DNA from: Hyphomonas neptunium ATCC 15444
Lineage (GTDB): Bacteria; Pseudomonadota; Alphaproteobacteria; Caulobacterales; Hyphomonadaceae
NCBI RefSeq assembly: GCF_000013025.1
Contig: NC_008358.1
Coordinates: 3,641,022-3,705,021, forward strand
DNA: 64,000 bases
Reading direction: 5' to 3'
Part shown: in pieces, positions 56,635 to 64,000 of the stretch
Numbering within the stretch: position 1 is the stretch's first letter
Layout: each line of letters starts with the position of its first letter
Notes under the pieces: model-generated
Database searches by the model: none
The model's input: the letters and a program-made list of their open reading frames with translations, nothing else
Told to the model about the DNA's origin: nothing
Translations under genes and position numbers: made by a program

Positions 56635-58500
56635 TCACCCAGCTTTCCGGACGCGGCGGACATGACCGAGTAGCGCCGTCAGTGCGCCCGGTGTAACGCC
56701 TTCGATCCGCCCGGCCTGACCCAGCGTGCCTGGTCTGACCGATTTCAGTTTCTGGCGAACCTCGTTTGAAAGGCCGCCAATCAGATCATAGTCGAGATCC
56801 GAGGGAATACTCAGCGCCTCATCACGGCGGAGCGCAGCGACGTCTTCGGCCTGCCGATCCAGATACGCCGAATAGAGTGCTTCGATTTCGATTTGCGCGA
56901 CAATCTCCGCCGGGATAGCCGACAGCTCCGGCCAGACCTGGGCGAGATGATCGAAACAGATCTCTTTGTAGGAGAGATACTCCCAAGCTGATCGAATGCG
57001 GCCGTCCTGGTTGACCGCCCATCCATTCCGGACGGCGGCGGCCGGACTGAGATTCAGCGTTTTGAGAAGATTTCGGGCCGATTCCAGCGCGCGATGTTTC
57101 ACGTGAAACATTGCGGCGCGTGTTTCACACACCACGCCCGCATCAATCCCGCGCTGAGTGAGCCGCTGGTCGGCATTGTCTGCCCGCAAGGCGAGCCTGT
57201 ATTCGGCCCGCGAGGTGAACATCCGATACGGCTCCGTCACGCCGCGCGTGACAAGATCGTCGATCAGGACCCCGATATAGGCTTCAGCGCGATCGAAAAT
57301 GACGGGATCTTTTCCGGACGCGGCGCGGGCAGCGTTGAGACCCGCCATGAGACCCTGGGCGCCAGCTTCCTCATATCCCGTCGTGCCATTGATCTGTCCG
57401 GCAAGATAAAGGCCGGGCATGAGTTTGACTTCCAGAGCCGGGCTGAGCGCGCGCGGATCCACATAGTCATACTCGATCGCATAGGCGTGCTGGAGGATGA
57501 CAGCGTCTTCCAGACCGGGAATGGTCCGGATGAACTTCTCCTGGACCTCTTCGGGAAGCGAGGTCGAGATGCCGTTTGGATAGACCGTATGATCGTCGAG
57601 CCCTTCGGGCTCCAGAAAGACCTGATGCCGGTCCCGGTCGCCGAACCGATTCACCTTATCCTCGATGGACGGACAATAGCGCGGTCCGCGTCCGGAGATC
57701 GCGCCGGAATAGACCGCCGACTCATTCATATGCGCTTCGATGATCGCGTGGGTTTCAGGCGTCGTCCACGTGATGCCGCACTGAACCTGCCGCACTGTGA
57801 TTTCCGAATTGAGGAAAGAGAACGGGATTGGCTGTTCATCGGCCGGCTGCATCTCCAACCGGTCCCAATGGATGGTTCGGCCATCAAGGCGGGCGGGCGT
57901 GCCAGTCTTGAGCCGGCCCATCGGAAGGCCGATCGAATACAGCCGGTCCGACAGGCCGAGCGCAGGTGCCTCGCCAATCCGGCCTGCCGGAATGCGTTTG
58001 GCGCCGATATGGATTTCGCCCTTTAAAAATGTGCCGGTCGTAATGACGACCTTTGACGCGCCATAACGTTGGCCGGTCAGGCCGACGACACCCCGGATCA
58101 AGCCATCCTCGACAATCAGGTCTTCGGCGCCATCTTCTATGATCGTGAGGTTTGGATAGTCCGCGAGTTCGGACTGCATGGCTTCGCGGTAAAGCTTCCG
58201 GTCGATCTGGGAACGCGGCCCCCAGACGGCTGGGCCTTTGGAGCGGTTCAACATCCGGAACTGGATACCGGCCTTGTCAGCGAGCCGTCCCATGACGCCA
58301 TCCAGCGCATCAATCTCGCGGACGAGGTGGCCTTTGCCGAGACCGCCGATTGCAGGGTTGCAACTCATCTCGCCAATGGTCGACCGCTTATGGGTGATGA
58401 GCGCCGTGCGCGCGCCAAAGCGGGCAGAGGCCGCCGCAGCCTCGCAACCTGCATGGCCACCGCCAATGACTATTACGTCGAAATCCGGGAAGTCCGGCAT
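56635..58500 (-). CDS. mnmG: tRNA uridine 5-carboxymethylaminomethyl enzyme MnmG (GidA)
   Basis: 621 residues from the ATG at 58500. FAD-binding [20 protein letters not shown] at the N-terminus, the [22 protein letters not shown] signature, and ARGLSPAL-type [34 protein letters not shown]. It acts with MnmE to make cmnm5U34 in tRNA. The longer frame upstream has no ribosome site; the chosen start overlaps a perfect CtrA-type box. The gene contains the second parS site. Confidence 0.96.
   Translation of the reverse strand: MPDFPDFDVIVIGGGHAGCEAAAASARFGARTALITHKRSTIGEMSCNPAIGGLGKGHLVREIDALDGVMGRLADKAGIQFRMLNRSKGPAVWGPRSQIDRKLYREAMQSELADYPNLTIIEDGAEDLIVEDGLIRGVVGLTGQRYGASKVVITTGTFLKGEIHIGAKRIPAGRIGEAPALGLSDRLYSIGLPMGRLKTGTPARLDGRTIHWDRLEMQPADEQPIPFSFLNSEITVRQVQCGITWTTPETHAIIEAHMNESAVYSGAISGRGPRYCPSIEDKVNRFGDRDRHQVFLEPEGLDDHTVYPNGISTSLPEEVQEKFIRTIPGLEDAVILQHAYAIEYDYVDPRALSPALEVKLMPGLYLAGQINGTTGYEEAGAQGLMAGLNAARAASGKDPVIFDRAEAYIGVLIDDLVTRGVTEPYRMFTSRAEYRLALRADNADQRLTQRGIDAGVVCETRAAMFHVKHRALESARNLLKTLNLSPAAAVRNGWAVNQDGRIRSAWEYLSYKEICFDHLAQVWPELSAIPAEIVAQIEIEALYSAYLDRQAEDVAALRRDEALSIPSDLDYDLIGGLSNEVRQKLKSVRPGTLGQAGRIEGVTPGALTALLGHVRRVRKAG
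57095..57110. promoter_or_regulatory. parS site 2
   Basis: Second perfect TGTTTCACGTGAAACA palindrome, inside mnmG, 523 bp from site 1. A half-site TGTTTCAC follows at 57121-57128. Confidence 0.95.
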
Positions 58501-58515
58501 TAACCAACCCTTAAG
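58501..58515. promoter_or_regulatory. CtrA-type box in the mnmG leader
   Basis: Perfect TTAA-N7-TTAA immediately upstream of the mnmG start codon. A -10-like TATATA lies at 58538-58533 on the minus strand, so the box would sit downstream of the transcription start, a repressing position. It also overlaps the AAGGG ribosome site. Confidence 0.5.
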
Positions 58516-58564
58516 CGCTGCTTGAGGCGGGTATATAACGCCGGAGGCCTTCAAACCCTAGGGG

Positions 58565-59890
58565 TCATTTTCCGATGCAGAATTTGGAAAAGACCGCGCC
58601 CAGAACATCCTCTACATCGACACGGCCGATGACGGAGGAGAGCTGGCGAAGCGCCATGCGAACGTCTTCGCCGGCAAGTTCGGCGCCCATGTCCGAAACC
58701 AGCGCGTCACGCGCCGCCGTCAGACTTGCCAGCCCGGCAACCAGCTTTTCGCGGTGACGCGCCCGCGTGATGACCGGCGCTTCGACCGAGGAGGCCCGCC
58801 GGGATACGAACGCGGCGATCCAGGATTCTAGTTTATCGATACCTTCGCCCGTTATGACCGAAATGGGCAGCGCGCCATCGGGCGCAAGAATTGCCGGGCG
58901 TTGATCGGCCTTGTTGAACACGATGATGTCCTGGGTCTCGACCTGCTCCGGGGGAGGGGAGGGGTCTGTCCCATCGATGACATGGATACGCAGATCAGCC
59001 TCCGCAGCGGCGCGGCGCGCCCGGCGAACACCTTCTGCCTCAACCACGTCTTCGGTCTCACGCAGACCCGCCGTGTCGGCGATCCAGACAACCTGTCCGC
59101 CCAGGACGAGCCGGACCTCGACAACGTCGCGCGTAGTGCCGGCGATGTCCGTGACAATGGCGGCTTCGCGACGGGCGAGGCGATTGAGGATGGAGGACTT
59201 GCCGGCATTTGGTGGGCCGACAATTGCGACGCGGAATCCGTCCCGGATACGCTCACCGACACCCCGGTCGCCCAACGCCGTTTCAATTTCGCTCATGATC
59301 TTTTCGAGCCGAGAGAGGATGGGCCGCGCGGTGTCCTCGGGCACATCGCCCTCATCGGGGAAGTCGATCATCACTTCGATAAGGGCGAGCGTGCCGGTCA
59401 GTTCCTCCCGCCAGCCATCGTAAATTTCGGTGAGCCCGCCTCCGAGCTGGCGGAGTGCCTGCGCCTTCTGGGCACCGGTTTCCGCCTCGATGATGTCGGC
59501 GACACCTTCAGCCTCGGTGAGGTCGAGTTTGCCATTTTCAAACGCGCGGCGGGTGAACTCTCCAGGCTCTGCCAGGCGCACGCCAGCTATGGCCGTCAGC
59601 CCACGGAGGGCATGGTCTATGACCGCCGGTCCGCCATGAAGGTAGAGTTCAAGCGTGTCTTCGCCCGTATAGGAATGGGGCGCGTTGGCATAGAGTGCGA
59701 TGCCCTGGTCAATCAGCGCGCCATCAGAGTCATATATATATGTCAGCGCCGCGCGTTTGGGTTCGGGCAGGCCTGACGCCAAAAGCGACTTTCCGATCTC
59801 CGCAACTGCGGGACCGGAAATCCGGATAATGGCAATGGCCGAGGGCGGCGGGCCGGAAGCCAGAGCGCAGATTGTGTCGCGCGCGGCCAT
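58565..59890 (-). CDS. mnmE: tRNA modification GTPase MnmE (TrmE)
   Basis: 441 residues. N-terminal formyl-folate domain opens with DTICALASGPPPSAIAIIRISG, central G domain has GPPNAGKSSILNRL (G1), IAGTTRDV (G2) and VWIADTAGLRE (G3), and the C-terminal CIGK carries the catalytic cysteine. Partner of MnmG, whose gene follows 64 bp downstream. Confidence 0.97.
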   Translation of the reverse strand: MAARDTICALASGPPPSAIAIIRISGPAVAEIGKSLLASGLPEPKRAALTYIYDSDGALIDQGIALYANAPHSYTGEDTLELYLHGGPAVIDHALRGLTAIAGVRLAEPGEFTRRAFENGKLDLTEAEGVADIIEAETGAQKAQALRQLGGGLTEIYDGWREELTGTLALIEVMIDFPDEGDVPEDTARPILSRLEKIMSEIETALGDRGVGERIRDGFRVAIVGPPNAGKSSILNRLARREAAIVTDIAGTTRDVVEVRLVLGGQVVWIADTAGLRETEDVVEAEGVRRARRAAAEADLRIHVIDGTDPSPPPEQVETQDIIVFNKADQRPAILAPDGALPISVITGEGIDKLESWIAAFVSRRASSVEAPVITRARHREKLVAGLASLTAARDALVSDMGAELAGEDVRMALRQLSSVIGRVDVEDVLGAVFSKFCIGK

Positions 59891-59902
59891 CCGGCCCAGC
59901 CT

Positions 59903-61192
59903 CTAGTTCTTCATCGCTTCGAAGAATTCGTCGTTCGTCTTCGTCTGCTTCAGCTTGTCGAGCAGGAAGTCGACGGCATCGTTGGCGCCCATCGGGCCAA
60001 GAATACGGCGAAGGATATAGATCTTCGAGAGCTGGTCGTGCGGGGTGATGAGTTCTTCTTTCCGGGTGCCCGACTTCATGATGTCGATGGCCGGGAAGGT
60101 CCGCTTGTCGGCAATCTTCCGGTCGAGGACGACTTCGGAGTTACCCGTGCCTTTGAATTCCTCGAAGATGACTTCGTCCATGCGGCTGCCGGTATCGATC
60201 AGCGCGGTGGCAACGATGGTGAGCGAGCCACCATTCTCGACATTCCGCGCGGCGCCGAAAAAGCGTTTAGGGCGCTGGAGCGCATTGGCATCCACACCGC
60301 CGGTCAGAACCTTGCCGGAGGAGGGAACGGTCGTGTTGTAGGCGCGGCCCAGACGGGTGATCGAGTCGAGCAGGATGACAACGTCACGCTTGTGCTCAAC
60401 AAGGCGCTTCGCCTTCTCGATGACCATTTCTGCAACCTGAACGTGGCGGGTGGCAGGCTCGTCAAAGGTCGAGGCAACAACTTCGCCCTTCACCGTGCGG
60501 CGCATGTCGGTAACTTCTTCGGGACGCTCATCGATCAGAAGAACGATGAGATAACATTCGGGGTGGTTCTCTTCGATCGCCGCAGCAATGTTCTGCATGA
60601 GAACCGTTTTACCGGTGCGCGGCGGGGCAACGATCAATGCGCGCTGGCCTTTGCCGATCGGCGAGACAATGTCGATCACCCGGCCGGAACGGTCCTTCTT
60701 GGTCGGGTCGCGGCTCTCCATCTTGAGGCGCTGTTCCGGATAAAGAGGGGTGAGGTTGTCGAAGTGAACCTTCTTGTTGGCCTTTTCCGGTTCCTCGAAA
60801 TTGATCTGGCTGACATCGGTCAGCGCAAAATACCGCTCGCTGTCCTGCGGCGCGACAATCGGGCCTTCGACGGTATCGCCGGTGCGGATGTTCGCCTTCT
60901 TCAGAACTTCCGGGCTGACATAGATGTCGTCCGGCCCTGGCAGGTAGTTGGATTCCGGGGAGCGGAGGAAGCCGAACCCGTCGGTCAGAACTTCCAGAAC
61001 GCCCTGGCCCGTGATCTCGACTTCGCTGTCAGCCAGCTCCTTGAGGATCGCGAACAGCATATCCTGCGTCCGCATGGAGGAGGCGTTCTCGACCTCAAGC
61101 TCCTCTGCATAGGCGAGAAGTTCTTCAGGCGATTTCGCCTTGAGTTCGCGCAGAGTCACGCTGGTGAGGTTGTCGAGCATCGTGGAAGCCAT
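59903..61192 (-). CDS. rho: Transcription termination factor Rho
   Basis: 429 residues. N-terminal Rho-N helix ([24 protein letters not shown]), RNA-binding cold-shock fold with [24 protein letters not shown], ATPase with P-loop [29 protein letters not shown] and the Q/R-loop region [20 protein letters not shown]. The ATG at 61192 is preferred; another in-frame ATG is 12 bp downstream. No large N-terminal insertion. Confidence 0.96.
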   Translation of the reverse strand: MASTMLDNLTSVTLRELKAKSPEELLAYAEELEVENASSMRTQDMLFAILKELADSEVEITGQGVLEVLTDGFGFLRSPESNYLPGPDDIYVSPEVLKKANIRTGDTVEGPIVAPQDSERYFALTDVSQINFEEPEKANKKVHFDNLTPLYPEQRLKMESRDPTKKDRSGRVIDIVSPIGKGQRALIVAPPRTGKTVLMQNIAAAIEENHPECYLIVLLIDERPEEVTDMRRTVKGEVVASTFDEPATRHVQVAEMVIEKAKRLVEHKRDVVILLDSITRLGRAYNTTVPSSGKVLTGGVDANALQRPKRFFGAARNVENGGSLTIVATALIDTGSRMDEVIFEEFKGTGNSEVVLDRKIADKRTFPAIDIMKSGTRKEELITPHDQLSKIYILRRILGPMGANDAVDFLLDKLKQTKTNDEFFEAMKN

Positions 61193-61334
61193 TCGGGCAG
61201 TATCCGGACTGGAGAAGTACAAAAGGGGAGGGGCCGGGCGAAAATACATCGCAGCGCCAAAGGACTCGGCGACCAGCTGGGGTCTTATCTGTCAGAAAGG
61301 CCGGGCGCGTCAAGCAATACTGGCGGCGCCCCTG

Positions 61335-61778
61335 TCAGAAAGGCTTCACGATCACCAGGATCGCAATCGCGATCAACAAAAGGAAAGGGATCTCGTTCAG
61401 CATCCGCAGCGTCTTCGCCTGGACCGTGCCGGTTACGTTATCGACCTTTTTGCCGACGCCGATGAAATATCCGTGCATGCCGGAAAGAGTGAGCACGAGA
61501 AGCAGTTTCGCGTGAAACCACCCTTCCAGGTACAGCTGCCCACCGCGCTGCCAGTCGACAAACACCATTCCCAAACCGAACAGCCAGACGAGGATGAGGC
61601 TCGGATTGAGAATGATCATTCTCAACTGGCCGGACGATTTTTTCATCGCTTCAAAAAGGGGCTCTCCCGGCGTGCTGGAGAGCTGGTGGATTTTGTAGCG
61701 GGGATAAACAAGCAGGGCTGCCATCAAAGCGACGACAAAAATGACATGGCCAGCCTTCAGCCAGTTATACAGATCCAC
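61335..61778 (-). CDS. hemJ: Protoporphyrinogen oxidase HemJ
   Basis: 147 residues, four membrane spans, UPF0093/CopD-like. MDLYNWLKAGHVIFVVALMAALLVYPRYKIHQ contains the essential histidine and arginine-rich loop, RMIILNPSLILVWLFGLGM follows, and WFHAKLLLVLTLSGMHGYFIGVGKK carries the second conserved histidine pair. HemJ makes protoporphyrin IX and so precedes ferrochelatase, encoded next to it. Inside the gene lies a 13/16 match to parS. Confidence 0.9.
   Translation of the reverse strand: MDLYNWLKAGHVIFVVALMAALLVYPRYKIHQLSSTPGEPLFEAMKKSSGQLRMIILNPSLILVWLFGLGMVFVDWQRGGQLYLEGWFHAKLLLVLTLSGMHGYFIGVGKKVDNVTGTVQAKTLRMLNEIPFLLLIAIAILVIVKPF
61504..61519. promoter_or_regulatory. Possible degenerate parS site
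   Basis: AGTTTCGCGTGAAACC matches the parS consensus at 13 of 16 bases and keeps the GTTTC...GAAAC core. Located in hemJ, 4.4 kb from parS site 2. Confidence 0.4.
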
Positions 61779-61791
61779 TTGGCATCTCCCC

Positions 61792-62865
61792 TCAGCCGGC
61801 GGTTTCAGTAATGCGCACGCCGGCTTTCTGTTTCAATTCGGCCTGCGGGCACCCACTCCAACCAGACGGGCAGAGACGCCCGCCCGCGCAGGAGCGGATG
61901 GTTTCTTTCATCCCGAGCGCCGCCAGGACTTCGCCCGTCAGCGTGCTGATAAATCCCGGATGCACACCAAGCGCTTCAACTCGCGTATAACTGGCGGCGC
62001 CATGTTTTTCTGCGACCAGCCGGTATTCTTCGCCCAGTTCAACCAGTGTCTCGATGTGCTCCGAAACAAAAGCGATCGGCGCAATCAATATATTACGGCC
62101 CTGGTCTGAAATGCGGGCAATCTCTTCTTCGGTCGGTGGCCCGATCCATTTCATGGGGCCAACACGGGACTGGTAGCAGACGCTCACCTCCCAATCGGCC
62201 GGTACGCGGCCCGCAATCATTTCGGCCAGCGCTTCACACTGCCACTGATACGGGTCACCTGATTTAACGACGCTCTCGGGCAGACCATGCGCCGACAGGA
62301 GCAGGTTTACGTTTCCCGGACGGCCGGCACGTTCCCACGCAGCCATGATCTGATCGACATGTGCGGAGACGAAGTTTTCTTCAAACGGATAGCAGCAGAT
62401 CGTGCGGCTTTTGCCCTTATAGGCTTTATGCCAGGCGGAGAGGGAAGACCCCGTCGTGGTGGTCGAAAACTGCGGATAGAGCGGCAGCAGCACGACTTCG
62501 TCCGCGCCCCATTTCTGGACCTCAGCGGCGGCTTCTTCCGTGAATGGGTGCCAGTAGCGCATGGCGATAAAACAGCGGACTTCATCGCCGGGCAGCTTTT
62601 TGGCGAGCTCTGCCTGAAGGGCGTCGGCTTGCTTCTTCGTTTCCCGGAGCAGGGGAGATCCGCCGCCAGCATCCATCATGGCATAGTTTTGCTTCACGAC
62701 TGGCGCGCGCAAGGTAGAAATTAACCGGGCAACCAGCCAGCGGACCGGTAAGGGTGCCCGGATGATGGCGGGATCACGGAATAAATTTTTCAGGAAAGGC
62801 TGAACATCGTTCCCTGTATCTGGTCCCCCCAGATTGAACAGCACCACAGCAATCCGGCGGCCCAT
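61792..62865 (-). CDS. hemH: Ferrochelatase
   Basis: Inserts Fe(II) into protoporphyrin IX. 357 residues: NLGGPDTGNDVQPFLKNLFRDP at the start, LSAHGLPESVVKSGDPY with the catalytic histidine, and FVSEHIETLVELGEEY with the conserved glutamate. The C-terminus carries RSCAGGRLCPSGWSGC, a cysteine cluster that suggests a [2Fe-2S] site, as reported for Caulobacter ferrochelatase. Lies between hemE and hemJ. Confidence 0.95.
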   Translation of the reverse strand: MGRRIAVVLFNLGGPDTGNDVQPFLKNLFRDPAIIRAPLPVRWLVARLISTLRAPVVKQNYAMMDAGGGSPLLRETKKQADALQAELAKKLPGDEVRCFIAMRYWHPFTEEAAAEVQKWGADEVVLLPLYPQFSTTTTGSSLSAWHKAYKGKSRTICCYPFEENFVSAHVDQIMAAWERAGRPGNVNLLLSAHGLPESVVKSGDPYQWQCEALAEMIAGRVPADWEVSVCYQSRVGPMKWIGPPTEEEIARISDQGRNILIAPIAFVSEHIETLVELGEEYRLVAEKHGAASYTRVEALGVHPGFISTLTGEVLAALGMKETIRSCAGGRLCPSGWSGCPQAELKQKAGVRITETAG

Positions 62866-62881
62866 ATCGGCTTCTCTCTTC

Positions 62882-63916
62882 CTACGCGTTTCTGATCAGC
62901 TCCAGCACGCGCTCGACATGCGCGATGGGGGTCTCGGGGCGAACGCCATGACCGAGATTGAAGATATGGGGCCGTCCCCGGTAAGCGTCCAGCAATTCCC
63001 GGACACGTGCGTCAAGTCGCGCGCCGCCTTCGATGAGAAGGAGGGGGTCCAGATGACCCTGAACAGGGAAGCCTTTTGCCAGTTCCGCGTTGATGAACGC
63101 CGGTGAAGCCGCCGTATCAAGGCCTACGGCCGTCACGCCTGTCTCGCGGACATATTCGGGCAGCATGACACCCGCCCCGCGCGGAAAGCCGATAATGGGA
63201 ACGGTAATCCCTCTTTCCCTCAGAAGGGCAACCAGCTTTCGGGTCGGCGCGATCACGACCTCGCGGAAGATATTATCCGGAAGACCTTCGGCCCAGCTGT
63301 CGAACAGCATCAGCGCTTCAGCGCCTGCCTCAACCTGGCGGGCGAGGTATTCAGCGGTCGCTTCCGCCACAAGATCCATGACAGCTGCGAGATCATCCGG
63401 CCGGCCATGTGCCCAGCGCCAGGCGGTGGACTTGTCGGTCTTGCCCCGGCCTTCGATGGCATAAAGGCTGACCGTCCAGGGCGACCCGGCAAATCCGATC
63501 AGTGTTGTCTGCGCGGGCAGGGCTGCCTTCACACGGGAGACAGTTTCATAGACAGGCGAAAGACGGTCAGCAGCCTTTTGAGGACTGACCCGTGCAAGAT
63601 CAGAGGGTCCGTTGATCTGCTCCACCAGAGGGCCTTCGCCCTTCTCGAAAGCCACTTTCAAACCCATCGCATCCAGGATGAGGAGAATGTCGGCAAACAG
63701 GATCGCCCCGTCCATGCCATAGCGGCGGATGGGCTGAAGGGTTGCTTCGCTTGCGAGGGACGGCGTGTAGCAGAAATCGAGGAAGTCTTTTGAACGGGCT
63801 CTGGTCTCCAGATATTCTGGCAGATGCCGGCCTGCCTGGCGCATCATCCATACCGGAGGAACCTTGAAAACCTCGCCTGACAGCCCAGCCAGCAATTTCT
63901 TAACGGACGTTGCCAC
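62882..63916 (-). CDS. hemE: Uroporphyrinogen decarboxylase
   Basis: 344 residues. PVWMMRQAGRHLPEY near residue 20 is the HemE signature with the catalytic arginine; the active-site aspartate lies in AILFADILLILDAMG. It begins with GTG, preceded by AAGGGG. It decarboxylates uroporphyrinogen III to coproporphyrinogen III. In Caulobacter this gene flanks the replication origin, and here it is the last gene before the window edge. Confidence 0.96.
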   Translation of the reverse strand: MATSVKKLLAGLSGEVFKVPPVWMMRQAGRHLPEYLETRARSKDFLDFCYTPSLASEATLQPIRRYGMDGAILFADILLILDAMGLKVAFEKGEGPLVEQINGPSDLARVSPQKAADRLSPVYETVSRVKAALPAQTTLIGFAGSPWTVSLYAIEGRGKTDKSTAWRWAHGRPDDLAAVMDLVAEATAEYLARQVEAGAEALMLFDSWAEGLPDNIFREVVIAPTRKLVALLRERGITVPIIGFPRGAGVMLPEYVRETGVTAVGLDTAASPAFINAELAKGFPVQGHLDPLLLIEGGARLDARVRELLDAYRGRPHIFNLGHGVRPETPIAHVERVLELIRNA

Positions 63917-64000
63917 GCAGACCCCTTCCCAATCTCACTCAAATGCCCGTCAGGGCGCTTATGATTATAACCCCGAGGGATTCGAGGATAACCCGTCTGT
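63917..64000. promoter_or_regulatory. hemE upstream region, start of the presumed origin (Cori-like)
   Basis: 84 bp upstream of hemE. On the minus strand a perfect TATAAT (63969-63964) lies 48 bp before the GTG start, with a poor -35. A partial DnaA-like TTATCC is at 63992-63986 on the same strand. No full DnaA or CtrA box is visible before the sequence ends. By synteny with Caulobacter the origin is expected to extend rightwards. Confidence 0.5.

Overview
The window is dense, GC-rich chromosomal DNA of an alphaproteobacterium. The gene order leuS-lptE-holA / parB-parA-rsmG-mnmG-mnmE-rho-hemJ-hemH-hemE is the origin-proximal order of Caulobacter-type genomes. Two perfect 16-bp parS palindromes and two perfect TTAA-N7-TTAA (CtrA-type) sites support this. 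The mixture of a TonB-dependent receptor, TPR-sulfotransferase, Amt, ethylmalonyl-CoA pathway genes and CcmABCDG suggests an aerobic aquatic member of the Hyphomonadaceae/Caulobacterales (my inference; no database search was possible). The replication origin probably begins just beyond the right edge, upstream of hemE.

Layout. 1-2.3 kb: the 3' part of purE, then purK and a creatininase-family amidohydrolase. 2.4-6.8 kb: a four-gene ABC exporter cluster of the GldA/GldF/GldG type ending in a DUF4340 protein. 6.8-10.4 kb: a DUF1223 protein and aconitase. 10.5-13.2 kb: ccmABCDG, including a 52-residue ccmD. 13.2-17.4 kb: a MarR-type regulator with a histone-H1-like tail, a Nudix hydrolase, IspZ/YciB, an EamA transporter, and a 24-residue membrane peptide next to a membrane protein. 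17.5-19.3 kb: a D-aminoacylase-type amidohydrolase. 19.3-26.4 kb (minus strand): mcl2-like thioesterase, ArsC-like protein, mch, dapF, mtaB, ftsY and small membrane or secreted proteins. 26.5-29.1 kb: GNAT acetyltransferase, serine hydrolase, RarD. 29.3-33.5 kb: a TonB-dependent receptor divergent from a TPR-sulfotransferase. 33.6-35.6 kb: an aldo/keto reductase followed by the only clearly accessory stretch, a frameshifted unknown gene between inverted repeats plus palindromic repeats. 35.6-43.3 kb: ftsK, amt, a UbiH-family hydroxylase, DUF971, a Trm112-like protein, a LonN-domain protein and a CnoX-like co-chaperone. 43.5-49.6 kb: lolA-like, a candidate structured RNA, xthA, a CenR-like response regulator, an L,D-transpeptidase, a YggS-type protein, a ThiE-like protein, an NtrZ-like protein and a porin. 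49.7-64 kb: the origin-proximal block.

How it fits together. Most genes are housekeeping: purine and haem synthesis, cytochrome c maturation, SRP targeting, tRNA modification, chromosome partition and envelope biogenesis. mch and the mcl2-like gene point to C2 assimilation through the ethylmalonyl-CoA pathway. The parB/parA genes sit next to their own parS sites, and haem synthesis (hemE, hemH, hemJ) abuts the origin. I saw no rRNA, tRNA, CRISPR array, insertion sequence or prophage. No large unknown system stands out. The best leads are small: the MarR/H1 fusion, the inverted-repeat-bounded broken ORF, the triple-hairpin intergenic region, a 10-bp tandem unit shared by ccmA and the thiE-like gene, and the CtrA/parS sites.
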